Assembly: GCF_030936135.1 (NCBI RefSeq)
Contig: NC_082598.1
Location: 31,366,687 to 31,430,686, forward strand
Direction of reading: 5' to 3'
DNA length: 64,000 nt
From: Gavia stellata
Lineage: Eukaryota > Chordata > Aves > Gaviiformes > Gaviidae
Shown: piece by piece, positions 11,768 through 23,214 of the stretch
Layout: every line of letters starts with the position of its first letter
Numbering within the stretch: position 1 is the stretch's first letter
Notes under the pieces: generated by a model
Database searches by the model: none
Told to the model about the DNA's origin: nothing
The model's input: only the letters and a program-made list of their open reading frames with translations
Position numbers and translations under genes: made by a program

Positions 11768-14700
11768 GTACCGGGGCAGCCCGCCGGGCGGGGGTGCGGG
11801 CGCCTGGGCGTGCAGGAGTGGGCGTGCGAGGGGAGGTGAGCGTGGGTGCCCAGGGATGGCAGCGCGTGGGCGCGGGTGGGTGCGTGGGGGTGCGAGGGTG
11901 CGCGTACCTGGGTGTGCGAGGGAGCCGGGCCGGGGCCCACCGCCCGCCGGGGCCGCGGCCGGGGCCGGTGGCGGCGCGGCCGCGGGGAGCGCCTCGGCGC
12001 GGGACGGCTGCAGCCCCGGGCCCGCCCCGCCGCCCGCAGCTCCCCGGCACGGCACGAAACCCGTCTGGCTGTCCCGCACTGCCAGCAGCCTGCATGCAGG
12101 GACGGCGTTTTCTCCCATTTCTGATTCGTACGGGCTTCAGCTTTCACATCAGCGCAGAAAAGTGGCACTTCCAACACAACTGCTGAAAGTGTTCAGGACG
12201 TGGCAGTGCTGTGAGTGCCTGATCTGCTTTTAAAAGAGCAATACCTTACCATAGTTCTAATTAGGTTTTCCGTTAAGAAAGCATAGCAATACGACGTTAA
12301 CATTGCAGGAAACATTTGTCATTTTTAGAGCTTTTGCGCTACCCCTTCTCTTGGTCTGATGTCCTACATATAGTCCCAATTACTTTGGGAACAATAAACT
12401 AGACTTGCGGTTTAAATAAATACACATTTGAGTTAGTAATTAGCATGAACTGTGAGTAAAACAAGATTGCTGTGAGCGACAATTATCTGGCTCTTTACTA
12501 AATTTGATTTCAAGTGTATGTTTCATAACGTTTTTAGAACAAGGTTTCAGAAAATCTTGGGTTTGTGGTTTTTTTTTTTATTTCACAACACTGAAAGATA
12601 CTTAAAAAGAGAAATGCTGTCATCTGTAAGTAGTTTAGGTTGAAGTGAATGCTTCCTTCAGTCTGTTTCCTTGTCAGGTTCCAAATACGTGTAACAGGTA
12701 GAAATAATCGATGTACTTGAGACATAGATTGGGTTAACATCCAATATGGGATGATGTCAACCATATTCTGTGATCATCATCTTTCTAAACATCTGAAGTC
12801 TTTTAGAATATTTAAGTTGTTTTACAGATTACTGGAAATACAGAGCAAGCTATGTTCCCTGCGCTCATGTAATTTTACTAGAACAGGCTTTGTATTTTAG
12901 AACTGTAAAAATAGTTTTAAGAAATGGATTCCTGAATGTCATAGAGCTTCTAAATGTAAAGCAATACCAACATGATTCATAGTTTATAAAGCTATCTGGT
13001 AGAAGTATGTTTAATTGCATGTGGTAGATCTAAACAGTTCACTGTTATGAAACATCCCAAGAGGAGAAATAACATTATGCACCTTCAAAATCTTTACTAA
13101 AACCTTCTTTTTAAGGTAGAGGAGAACAAGCCATTAAAGAAAGCCTCTAATCAGATTAACTGATTGGAAGTCTCTGAAGATGTAAAGGAAAATTTATGTA
13201 GAGTATTAAGAGCGGGATCTCTCCAGTATCCAATATTAAACCCTCTTAATATATTCAGGCATAGTCAAGTACGTGGTGAGTAGAGTGGAAATCTGATTCT
13301 GAAAGATGGGTTGCATCTGGCTGCCAGCAGCTACTGTAATCTGCTGTGATTTGGTAGGAGCAAAACACATTATCTAAAATCTTATCCCTGCAATGCAACC
13401 TCAGTATATTACTGCTGATTTCGAAATACCATAACAAAAAAAAATAATAAAATCAGTCAAACTACAGGCAAAACTTTAGAAAACTATGCCTTTTGAAATC
13501 TGTATTTCAACAAAATCTTGGTGTCGATAACTGAACAATCTTATTTTTGTGCCATGTGCCAATATTATTTCTCTTCCTTTTCACAACAGCAAGTCCCAGT
13601 TCTTTCATGAAGGCAGTAAGATCCTTTCACTAAATGCTTTATAAAGCCTAGAAGAACATAAAGCTGAAATGCAACCACATTCAGGGATTTTCACAACCCT
13701 GCATTGGTATGCCTGAGAAGAACGGTAGGGATAGCATCGTATTATCCAACAGAGACTCTGAAAAAGGTGTTTAGTCCATGGAAGACTTTAAGAAATAGTT
13801 GTGCTCTATGAAGGCATTGCCATAGCTGTGCCCTCCCCAAGAAAAGCTTTTAGAGTTTAATAGAATGAAATGGTAGATCTGAGCTCATGTTCTATATAAA
13901 AAATTAATTTTTTTAACTCTGTCAACTGAGTGCAAGAACATGTAATATCTAAAATACAGGAAAAGTAAAGGAAGATTTTTTTTTTTTAATTTTTAGTTGA
14001 AAATATTCTGCCTAAGTTTCACCACTGGGCAGGACGTGGTTTCGTTATTCCTAACACATCCGTGCTCTGTCCTTATGCCATAGGTTTTCTGTTCCTACAT
14101 GAGGGGTAGAGAAGTGGCAGCATGTGGGACCTGGGGGCCCATAGGACATCCCCTTGCATTTCTGACAGGACTTTTGGGGTTGGGTTTGTTGCCTTTTGTT
14201 TTAACCCTTGAGGGAGGCAACATATTCCCTCACAAACAAGCAAACAAACAAAATGGGGAAACTGAGAGTATGTAGAGAACTTTCTATTAGACTTCCTATC
14301 AAATGAAAACCATTGTAACTTCTCTGTAGAAGATAATACAGTGGTGGTCCTTTGGTTAAAAATCATTGAGCAACCATGACTGATAGGACCAGAAAAAAAA
14401 GCAACAGTGATTTGTATTTTCCAGCAGGCTGTTTGGGAAGCTATAGGCTGCTATAGGCTAAGAGAAATTATAATCAATTCATGTATTTTCCACTATTTTT
14501 CTTAGCAATAGAAAGGTGGCATATCTCCAACATATATCCTTTGTTTGTCTTTATTTTAATAACCATTTTCTTATAAAGAGGTGAGAAGTAAGAGATGTTT
14601 TAACAGGAATAAGGTAAAATTAGTCAGGTTTCACAATTGGTTTTCAAAAGTTCTGGCAGCATTTACAAATAAAAGAATTTTGCTCCTGCATCTGTAGCCT

Positions 14701-17700
14701 CGTGATATGATGCCAGAATGCTCCTGCCAGATGTAGGTGACATCTCGCCCTTACCTTAGGCTACGGGTTAGCTTGGGGAAGTGGCCTGCCCTGCAGCCAT
14801 TATGCCGTATGTGCAGGAGGTTGTTCAGGCTTCAGTGCTTTTCACGCTCATTAGTGTGTGTGTTACATAGATCCAATCTCCTACACAGCACTCAATGTAA
14901 TCAATTAATAATGGTAGTTATTGCAAAGAATGTCTTTGTGCTCTTTTTACTCTCATTTCCTGCCCAAGTCAGAAAATAGTAATTTCTACAAAGATAGCAC
15001 TGGGTAACTTGAAGCTGTAAGAAATATTTTTAATGTTATTTTTGTTAAGTGGCCTACTTACATATTTTATAGGGAAATAAGAGGTTTGCTTTAAAAAATT
15101 AATGGTTTCATAAGAGAACTTCATCCACAGAATGGAAAGTATAGCACAAGTCATGTAAATACAGAGCCTTGGTAGCGGTTTTGCAATTTTCTGACTCCAG
15201 CACCCCAAAAGATTCCTTCTCGAAGTAGGATAAGTGGATTAACCACACAGATCCAGTGTCAGAATTAGGCTTTCACTGCACTGCTAGTGAATTCGGATGA
15301 AAGGCTTTTGCACAGACAAGATTCTCTTTTCACAGGACGGGTAAGGTAAATGCTAAATCTACTAAAAGCTGACAGATTTCATAGACCGACAACATGGTGC
15401 TATTCCTACTACCTGGGCAAAATAAAACTATCAAGTCCAGTATAGCCCTATACAGCCCCCTGTCATCATTTAAGTTATTATCTAAAATGTAGTTTGATTA
15501 AGTCTTTTATTATTGGAACTTTTGGGAAGTATTTACTTGCATATCTAAACTATTTTTTTCTTGCAGTGACTAAAAGTGAAGAAGTAGAAATATGTATGGT
15601 TAAACACTGGCGAGTAGATCGAGAGGAGAAATACGAAATAGTTGAAGAGTGGTTTTTGAAAGATCTGGAGATGATTGATGGAAAAGAAGCAGATACTGTA
15701 AGTGTTATGTATTATTAAATACATTTATCAGAGTATACTTTTCTTGTGTTGCAATTTGGGATACAAGTATTAAAACGCAATTAAAATGCGCTACCTGAAA
15801 AAGAAAGTTACGTAAAAACCAAAATAAATCAAACCTCTGAGGAATTTTGGTTTTATCACATGTGAGAGGCTCCACATAGCATTTGCACTGTTGCGGAGGA
15901 GGAGGAAAGAGAGATTTTCTTGTTTGTTGTAATCTTCTTCATCTCTCTGGTTGAGATCTGAGGGAGAAGCTGGATGTTTTCTAATTTGTTCATCATAACT
16001 GGGAATAAAAGTTCTCCACCTGCAGCTCCCAGTGTAAACTGGAGTTAATCCCATAGATTTTAACGTGTATTTGAAAAAAAAAAATTGTTAAAAATTTTTA
16101 TGCAGACTGTGACCCTGTCATTTGAATGTATTAACCTGTTCTCTGTGTGACAGTCAATGTGTAAAATATCATGCAAGCGCATTGTGTGGTGCACCAGCTC
16201 ACGAAATTGTGCCTCTTTCACATAGCTTAATCTCACATTACTTGGATCAATTAAATATTTGTGTATTTGTGTGTGTAAATATAAAACAGCTTTGGCTAGA
16301 TCTGGCTGACCTTACTGCTAAAAAAGTCCTAATCTCTCAGATACAACTTCAGAAGGGTAAAATGAGGCTGCAGTAGTACCATACAGAACAACACCAAAAG
16401 TAGAATTAAATCCTATTTTAAAAAACCTAAAAGAATATGCCGAGGAGAATATCTTACTGCATGTATGAGAAGACATTATAACAGTTGTCCGTGCATAATA
16501 AATGTAGTCCAGATAGAAATGACTTTCCCTTTGAAAGTGCTTTCAAAAGAACATAAAATAGAATTCAGATTACATTATCCTAGTGAAAAAGAAATCAAGA
16601 GCCCACAAGAAAGGTTTCAGAGCCTTGTTCCAAGGAAGATGACTAACTGTGGTTGTTCTCATTCTGTCCTGTGCACATCGCCCTCAAGTCTAAAACTAGG
16701 AACCTGGGAGACGGAGGAGGTGAGCTCAGCTTCAGAGTATCCCTGCACCCTGTGAACTCTTTACAGTTTAGGTCAGAGGGGAAAAAAAGCCAAAACTAAT
16801 AATCCTTTACATCCCCTCCCCAAGTTATCTTGCTTCTGGAGATGTTCCCATCCCTTCCTCAGCCAAGGCAGCCAGAGGATTTCCTTATCACTTGCCTGCA
16901 TGAATTTACTTTAGCTTTTTTCTGAAGTGTTGTGCTAAAATATCTTTCAGAGATGATTCAGCTTTCCACAACTGGGGTGATCAAAATCTGTCTTATTTTT
17001 GGTTAAAGAAAAGCCTAAATGAACCTCAAACTCATAATTATAGGGTGATTAACACTGCTATAAATATTCATAATAGTCATTCATATCCATCAAATTTAAC
17101 AGAATTTAGCTGCTGCTGCTACGGTTAATTGTGCCAAGAGCCAGAAAGCACAGAGAATTACAGTTGAGGCAGGAAGGGCAATCAATATTCTTCTTCTGAC
17201 AGGCATATATAGTTATTGTCCAAGGCAAGTGCTTTTCATATAGTGTGTTTTAGGCAACATGACAAATTGGTTCATTTCAAAACAAGATTGTATAATCCCA
17301 ATAAAGTACAGCATATTGCTTGGCCAAACTCTGAAAGTTTTACTCAGACAAAACTCCTACGGGCAAAGAATTGCAGCTGATTATAAACTGCTACTTTGTA
17401 ACGTTTTAAAAGACCCCTTAGTATGAATAGCAGAAATACGCGAAGTCCTTTAGAGTCCATCAAACTGAGAAAAAGTCCTGAAGGTAGCTGGGCAGAGAGC
17501 AACAAATTACCGTTCTAACATCTGTAATGTGTGTAATAATTTTATTCTCTCTCCATTTTTTTAGGATAATCCATATTTTGATATGTACTTCCACAAAGTC
17601 TACAATCTGGAAGCATATAGTTGTGCATCTAAATATACCTTTGCTCGAACGCTAAACAAACTGAATGAAATGTACCTTAAGAAGGACTTGAAGATTGTGA

Positions 17701-17828
17701 ACTTTGATGACACCTACCTAAATGATGATTCAATCTGGTCATCCAACAATAGGGATTGCTTAGTACTTATGAGGATATGCTTCTACGCTTCCAACCTTTT
17801 ATGTCTCTCCCTGTGTCCTTTGTCCTAA
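11647..17828 (+). CDS. EXOC1L: EXOC1L, exocyst complex component 1-like (3 coding exons)
   Basis: Spliced coding sequence 11647-11767, 15567-15697 and 17565-17828 (516 nt, 171 residues plus stop). The product corresponds to the N-terminal SEC3 PIP2-binding PH-like domain alone, without the coiled-coil and helical-rod parts of EXOC1. The motif [14 protein letters not shown] near residues 36-49 aligns with [14 protein letters not shown] of the EXOC1 gene downstream, and [17 protein letters not shown] aligns with [17 protein letters not shown]. The first two exons match EXOC1 in splice phase, and the second has the identical length of 131 nt. The ATG has a GCC before it. The C-terminal 23 residues are hydrophobic and hold five cysteines, with no counterpart in EXOC1. 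The total is close to the length I recall for mammalian EXOC1L (about 172). Membrane phosphoinositide binding is inferred from the family; its cellular role is not well established. Confidence 0.93.
11768..15566 (+). other. EXOC1L: EXOC1L intron 1
   Basis: Intron of 3.8 kb. The first 170 bases are a GC-rich GTG/GCG minisatellite-like tract (about 11780-11935). The rest is AT-rich with no recognised gene or repeat. The open frames at 14073-14366 and 14737-14979 are of chance length. Confidence 0.7.
11780..11935 (+). repeat. Degenerate GTG(C/G)-rich minisatellite
   Basis: Irregular reiteration of units such as 'gggcgtgcgag', 'gtgggtgc', 'gggtgcgagggtgcgcg' and 'gggtgtgcgagggag'. There is no fixed period, so it is better called a low-complexity GTG/GCG tract. 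It accounts for the repetitive frames read on both strands here. Confidence 0.6.
15567..15697 (+). CDS. EXOC1L: EXOC1L coding exon 2
   Basis: Acceptor TTTTTTTCTTGCAG, donor GTAAGT, 131 nt. Phase 1 at entry completes a valine codon (G + TG), giving [15 protein letters not shown]. It ends in frame at ...DGKEADT. The equivalent EXOC1 exon at 29227-29357 has the same length and phases. Confidence 0.93.
15698..17564 (+). other. EXOC1L: EXOC1L intron 2
   Basis: Intron of 1.9 kb, AT-rich. I see no repeat, RNA gene or convincing exon in it. Open frames at 16122-16376 and 16465-16755 have no recognisable product. Confidence 0.7.
17565..17828 (+). CDS. EXOC1L: EXOC1L terminal coding exon
   Basis: Acceptor TCCATTTTTTTAG, then [17 protein letters not shown], which aligns with EXOC1 exon 4. 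Homology runs to about '[10 protein letters not shown]', near the point where EXOC1 exon 4 meets its donor. Here the frame continues about 35 residues further into a serine/asparagine stretch and a Cys-rich hydrophobic tail before TAA at 17826-17828. Confidence 0.92.
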   Translation, partial: DNPYFDMYFHKVYNLEAYSCASKYTFARTLNKLNEMYLKKDLKIVNFDDTYLNDDSIWSSNNRDCLVLMRICFYASNLLCLSLCPLS

Positions 17829-20165
17829 AGATGCATTTTCTAACACTAAGGGGACTGGTTGACTTTCACTGACCAGCATTTCATAAATCATCTGATCAAA
17901 AAGATAGTAAATGATATGCAGTATCTGCTTTTAAATTTTACATATAATTAAAAAATGGAATGTACTTTTTACATAAATGATTGACCATTAATTTATATAT
18001 ATTAGGGGGGCCTCGCTGGCAAATACTTACAAATATATGAGACTTTCAACATAGGACCAGTAATTCTCATGGTCAGTGGTGACTGCTTATGTAAGTAGAG
18101 TTCAGCATTTGCTCATATGTTCATGGAGGTATAAATTATCTTTCATTAATAGCTGGAAATATTTTTAAAGCATTAAGGGCATTAGCATATCCTGGAAGTA
18201 GAAAAAAGAAAGCAACCAAATGAGGTCTGTATGAGAATGATGCACATTTCCATTTTCAAATGTGTTGAAATATAGAACTCAGTTAAAGAGATCACACCTA
18301 CATCAATACAAGAATCAAACCCTCATCCTGGTGAATCGGAGTTTTGCATTCAGGTACCACAGGACCAACTTTTCACCTATGCAGTTATATTAATTTTCCC
18401 TCAGAACATGTAGTACTTCCTTTGGCCGTCGCATTATTTGTGGTACTGTCTTAGAAACAGAAAATAATGTTCTTAAGCAGAATTGCTTTGTTTGTCAGAC
18501 CTTTCAGAACTTTTTTTCTTTTGTATTGCTAACATCTTCTTTCTTGCACTTTATTGCTTATGTATATGAACTGGCCCGGTTAGGGAACAGAAATCATTTG
18601 TTTATGTCTCTTTGCTACCTCTGGACCAAGAGTTAACAAAATATTATGTAAACAGTAGTTGTTGGCAACTACCATTACTTTGTAGGCAAGTGATAGACTT
18701 TTCAAAATTCATAGAATTATGAGAGGATTTTCACCAGTTTCTAGCTATGTGTTAGCATATTCAGTGCACCACTTAAATGCGTATCAGTACTTAGAGTTAT
18801 ATTTAACATGGGGTGGAGTCTACTGAGTGGTTTGGAACATCTCGCCCATAACAAAAAATAACGGCTGGACTTGTGACAATATTATATTACAGTAGAAACA
18901 GAGGATGAATTAAAGCTGAAGAGGAACAATGTTGACAATAAGAAGCACAGTGATACTGCCCAGTGTCAGTCAGCTAAGCTAGCTGGCTGCTTTTCCCATA
19001 GTCGATAAAGAAATGCCAACCCAAAAGATCATTCAGAGAAGCTTCTGGTCAGAACGTCCTGCAAGAGAAAATTTGCTTTCTCTTTTGGCAGCCAAGAGAG
19101 TACAGGGAGGTGAGCTGTGGACTAAACCAGCTACGTACCTAAAGCTGACTGATGCAAACAGCTCCTAGGAAATCACGGGCTGGTTGATGTCCTCTCTCAG
19201 TACCTGCCATCTGTACAGTGGGATAGTTGCGCAAGGGTGCTGTGACTCATACTTCACTGTTGTCTTTCACATGAACTCCCACCTTTGAAAACATTTGTGT
19301 AAATGTACTTTGGATTAAAAATTGAAATAACATCGAATAAGTGAGAATATATTTGAAAAACTGTATAAAATGTACAGCTTTCTACTCTACTTTTTAAATG
19401 GTATCCTATTGCTTGTATATAGGAAAGACCATATCTTTGATTATGAGCTGTATATTTATTCTAGGTATATGTTGTAAACTACATTCATTCTAACCCAAAT
19501 CTTAGTAATTATGTATATCTTGACAGTTGTGAAGGCAACTTATGTGGGTAACACAAATCTTCTGGAATTTGTAAGGACTTAAGTCTTACATTTGCCACCT
19601 AAGTACTGTTAGAGAGGACTGTATTTATAGTAATTGTTTATGAAATGCAGTTGTTCTTCTCAGAATGTCTTTGGGATAATCCAGTGCAAGTATGTAGGTG
19701 TATTGTAACATTTGACCCATAGATACAAGAAGTATTTGCCCAAAATCCAGGTTCCACAAAACCATCTTCAACAGCAAGTATAATTCAGACTACCCTTATC
19801 TGTGATACATTGTCTTGTTTGGACTGTGTATTAATTGTAGAGGTCACAATATTTTCTGTAATGTTTACAAATTCTTTGCTTAATGGCACAAGGAAATATT
19901 TTCTGCGTGGAAAAGCTCCCATCATTCACCTTGTAATTGTAATAAAACCACAGAACCTCTAATAATAAGCACTTCAGAGAATTCTTTTGAAATAAAGTAG
20001 GGGCATAGTGAATTCCTGACCAATAATTGTCTGTATCGTGTTAGAAACTGATAAGCTAAAAATGACTATAGTGTTCAACCATATTTAATGGACTTGCATC
20101 AGTAGTTTATATCTTTCTATTCTTGTACTGTATAAACATTAAACTGACTATATTAGAAGACAAAT
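17829..20165 (+). other. EXOC1L: Probable EXOC1L 3'UTR
   Basis: AT-rich and stop-dense after the EXOC1L stop. Candidate polyadenylation hexamers are AATAAA at 19941-19946, AATAAA at 19991-19996 and ATTAAA at 20138-20143; the last is preceded by TGTA elements. Which of these is used, and so the true length of the UTR, cannot be told from sequence. Confidence 0.5.
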
Positions 20166-20360
20166 AAGCCTACATTTTATGTGAAATAATATGCAATTAA
20201 AATCTGTTTGGCATTTCTTCTGTTTGATAACATAATATTTCAGACATTCTTTGCTAAGTGATCAGACTAAACAAAAGGAAAGGAGAAAAAGGGACATTGT
20301 CCATGTAAATTATTTCAGTTATTATCAAATGGAAAAATACTTTAAAAGATCTTTGCGGAC

Positions 20361-20936
20361 CTAATCTAAGGACTCCTCACATTTACACAGTTCTTTATAA
20401 GATGTCAAATACGAAGACACTGTGTAATTGCTACACTGACCTGATCGCACTATGGAAGGTCTTTGTCCTGAGGTGCACGAGACTGTCACTTTGCGGTTAG
20501 TATAGCACAGCTGCACCACAGGAGATAGAGAATATGCTAAATTATAAATGGAAAAGACCTGACAGGCTAAATAGCCCATCTTTTCAATTAATGCAGAATT
20601 GTTTCCTACATCACATTTCCTGACATTGGGTATACAGAATGTAGTTTGAAATACAATATCTGGGGATTCATCTGCTTCTCCTGGAAGACTTCTCCAAAAT
20701 TGAATAGAAAGAAACTTACAGGAGTAAAGGATTATCGCAAATGCATTTGTAGCAGTCTTATAAAAGGTTTCAACTAAATGATGGAGTGAATTAATACTTG
20801 AGATTGTGGATATAATGTGGATTTTCTTCAGAAGACAGGAATTGTTATCAGCCATATCTGTTCCAGAGAAAAGAAAAACTGTGGCAGCCTGAAAATTAAG
20901 AGTGGTAATGAGCAAACAGAACTCCTGCTCACATGT
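20361..20936 (-). CDS. Unrecognised long open frame, candidate exon or decayed gene
   Basis: The minus strand is open for about 192 codons between stops. The first ATG is at 20855 (reading leftwards), leaving 164 residues. A pyrimidine-rich tract ending in an AG acceptor-like site stands two bases before that ATG, so this could be a terminal exon of a minus-strand gene. The translation has many cysteines in its second half (for example near CDVGNNS, LACQVF, QLCYTN, VSCTSG, SGQCSNYT and CKCEES) and NNS/NYT sequons, which would fit a secreted or luminal protein. A donor-like GTAAGT also lies inside the frame. I do not recognise any family. It may be a pseudogene, a retrovirus-derived piece or a chance opening. 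Confidence 0.3.
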   Translation of the reverse strand, partial: TCEQEFCLLITTLNFQAATVFLFSGTDMADNNSCLLKKIHIISTISSINSLHHLVETFYKTATNAFAIILYSCKFLSIQFWRSLPGEADESPDIVFQTTFCIPNVRKCDVGNNSALIEKMGYLACQVFSIYNLAYSLSPVVQLCYTNRKVTVSCTSGQRPSIVRSGQCSNYTVSSYLTSYKELCKCEESLD

Positions 20937-23214
20937 TTAAGAGGCAGAAAGAGAACAGAGGCTGTCATAAAAGACAGACGATGTTTTTTTTTCCTAAGTG
21001 TATTTTTTAAACTCTTTAACTGACATCAGAATTAAGAATACAGGGAAACCTATGACAAAAGAATTTGAGAATATTTTGTATGTAGCATTTATCAATACCA
21101 TATTTGTCTTATTCTACACTTAAATAAATACATCAGTTTCCTGCAGCTCCATGCTAAAAAAACATTTAACATCATCATTCAGATACGATATCAACAAAAA
21201 ATACACTAGAGAAGTTCCACTGGAGTTCATGGATTTAAGATAACTTTCACCATCTAAGTAAGACCCATGACCTTATATTTAAAACAGAAGGACTCTTTTC
21301 CTGTGTGTTTATCTTTCATGGATAACTAATCTTTTCCTGCATCTTAAGCAAATACAGATCAATGCAGAATTATTAAAATAATTTTGGAAGTGAAACAGAG
21401 CAGGGAGCCTGTTCTGGACTGTGCCTTCTGGGTTATTTCTCATTCTTCTCCTTTGTATTTTGGAGTCATACATATAGTAACCCACCTCTTCCCAACGAAA
21501 GCCTATACTACTTTCCCTGTCATCTACCTATTCCCCAATACTTTCAGTTACTTTCAGCATCTAAATCTATCTTCTTCCAGCAAAGCATTTGTAATATGTA
21601 ATTTAAGAATATTTTGTCATGAGATAAAGTCAGTATTGGAAGATCAAAGGCCCTTTCTAAAGAGCATCTGTGGGAAGCTGAAATAGGAGGGGAGAGAAAA
21701 GCACTGTGCATGCTGGAAGATGATCTCATTTCAGTTTTAACACATGTAACCACATTTTAGCATTAACAAACTACGTTTTGGGGTTTTTTGGCCCTTTAGC
21801 AGAATTAACAGCCAAAGACACGAACTTAGAAGGGTTTTGACTAATAACAACAGCAGCTTTATGAAACCTTGTCCAATCTTTTATGTCTGCCTTGTCCAGT
21901 CTTTATAGATCTTTATAGAGACAGTTACATTTTGTGGCTGAATTGAGAAATTACCAAACTGTAACTTCTCTTTTAACCTTGGCCCTCATGAATGATGTAT
22001 TATAGAAGAATACAGCATGTTGTTTTGTAAGTCAGAAAATAGAAGTACATTCAGCAAGACTCTATTGGTCAGTAATGTTTAATGCTTTCAGTCAAGAGGA
22101 AAAATGATACAGGAATGATGAAATCACAATTTTACATGTTAAAAGTCTACATTTGGGCAATTTATATAACAATCACTTGGAAAAGATGTTTTCTATTTTT
22201 CTTTATTGGTCATAGCCTGGATAATACATTTTATCAGCCATATCCTAAAGGCGTACTGATGTATTAATGTGAATAAATCATACAGTTCAAGTAATCTGTA
22301 AGGATTTCAGCCTTTCCTTAACTCTGAATGCAAGCATTGAAGAAATACTATATTAATTTACATTAATAATGCTAAAAATTAGTTAAGTGTATCGGTCGTG
22401 TGGAGAACCTCCATCACAGCGAAGTTTGAAGTGGAGGTAGTTCCAGCTCTCACTGAATTCAGCAGTGGCTACAAGTAGCTACAGCCAGATTTGGACATAA
22501 TTTCTGATAGTTAGATGCTAAATCCTAAATTTCATGATCACTAGTCACAGAGTAACTGTTCCCTCTGAACTATCACTGGCATCAAAGACTGTCAGTTACT
22601 AAGGATGCTTCTGCTTAGGGGTAAAGCCGAAATCTGAATGCTTGTCACAGAAGTTATATTAATCCTGATGCTGTGGCCAAATTGAATTACAGCACATGGT
22701 CGCAGATGGGCTTCTTTGTCACTTGAAATTCTAAGATACTGTCATGCTGCAATGTATTGTATGCATCTTTCAACCCCAGGTATACCTGCATTTCTTTTGT
22801 GAATACACTTGCCTCCTAAAAGACGTAAAACTTCTTTAGTAACTCTGCCATGAGGTCAGTTTGAGAACACAGACATCAGATGCAAGTTGACATGACATCC
22901 ATTTTCCTTTTGGTGCAACCCATGTTATTTCTCCCATGGCATTTCACTATTCTGTTACAAACTTTTTGACGGCAAGAGTCCTCTCATCACACCGGCATGT
23001 AAAACACCTCTTGCAGGTCATAATACAGAAAGATCATATTTGCATTATTTTTCTTGCTGTTTTATGCGTTGTAATTACACAGCAGAGTTTTACCTAACAG
23101 TTCACAGCTACTGCAGGGAGCTTCTTTCCCCCAGCTCTTTAGAGCCTGGGGAGGTTTTTCAGGCCCTTCTCTTTTTTCCTGTTTTTTTCCCCTACCTGAA
23201 TCAACCCACCTCAG
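20937..23214. other. Intergenic between EXOC1L and EXOC1
   Basis: AT-rich. The frame at 21384-21686 (100 codons, plus) is of a length expected by chance. Positions 21865-21920 contain two diverged copies of 'cttgtcca(a/g)tcttt'. Nothing else is recognised. Confidence 0.55.

Larger units (their letters stand above)
11160..12060. promoter_or_regulatory. EXOC1L: CpG island, EXOC1L promoter and first exon
   Basis: GC content and CpG density jump abruptly at about 11160 and fall back by about 12070. The EXOC1L start codon lies inside. A run of GGG triplets at 11349-11375 upstream of the ATG could fold as a G-quadruplex. Very long open frames occur here on both strands, but they reflect the scarcity of stop codons in GC-rich DNA and are not taken as genes. 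The transcription start cannot be placed precisely. Confidence 0.8.

Noticed and set aside
11155-12233. Open frames of 114-354 codons on both strands in the EXOC1L CpG island
   Set aside because: They overlap each other in several frames, are proline/arginine/alanine/glycine-rich, and follow from the lack of stops in GC-rich DNA. Only 11647-11767 is supported, by homology and splice structure.
21384-21686. 100-codon plus-strand frame upstream of EXOC1
   Set aside because: Length within chance expectation and no recognised product. A minus-strand frame overlaps it.
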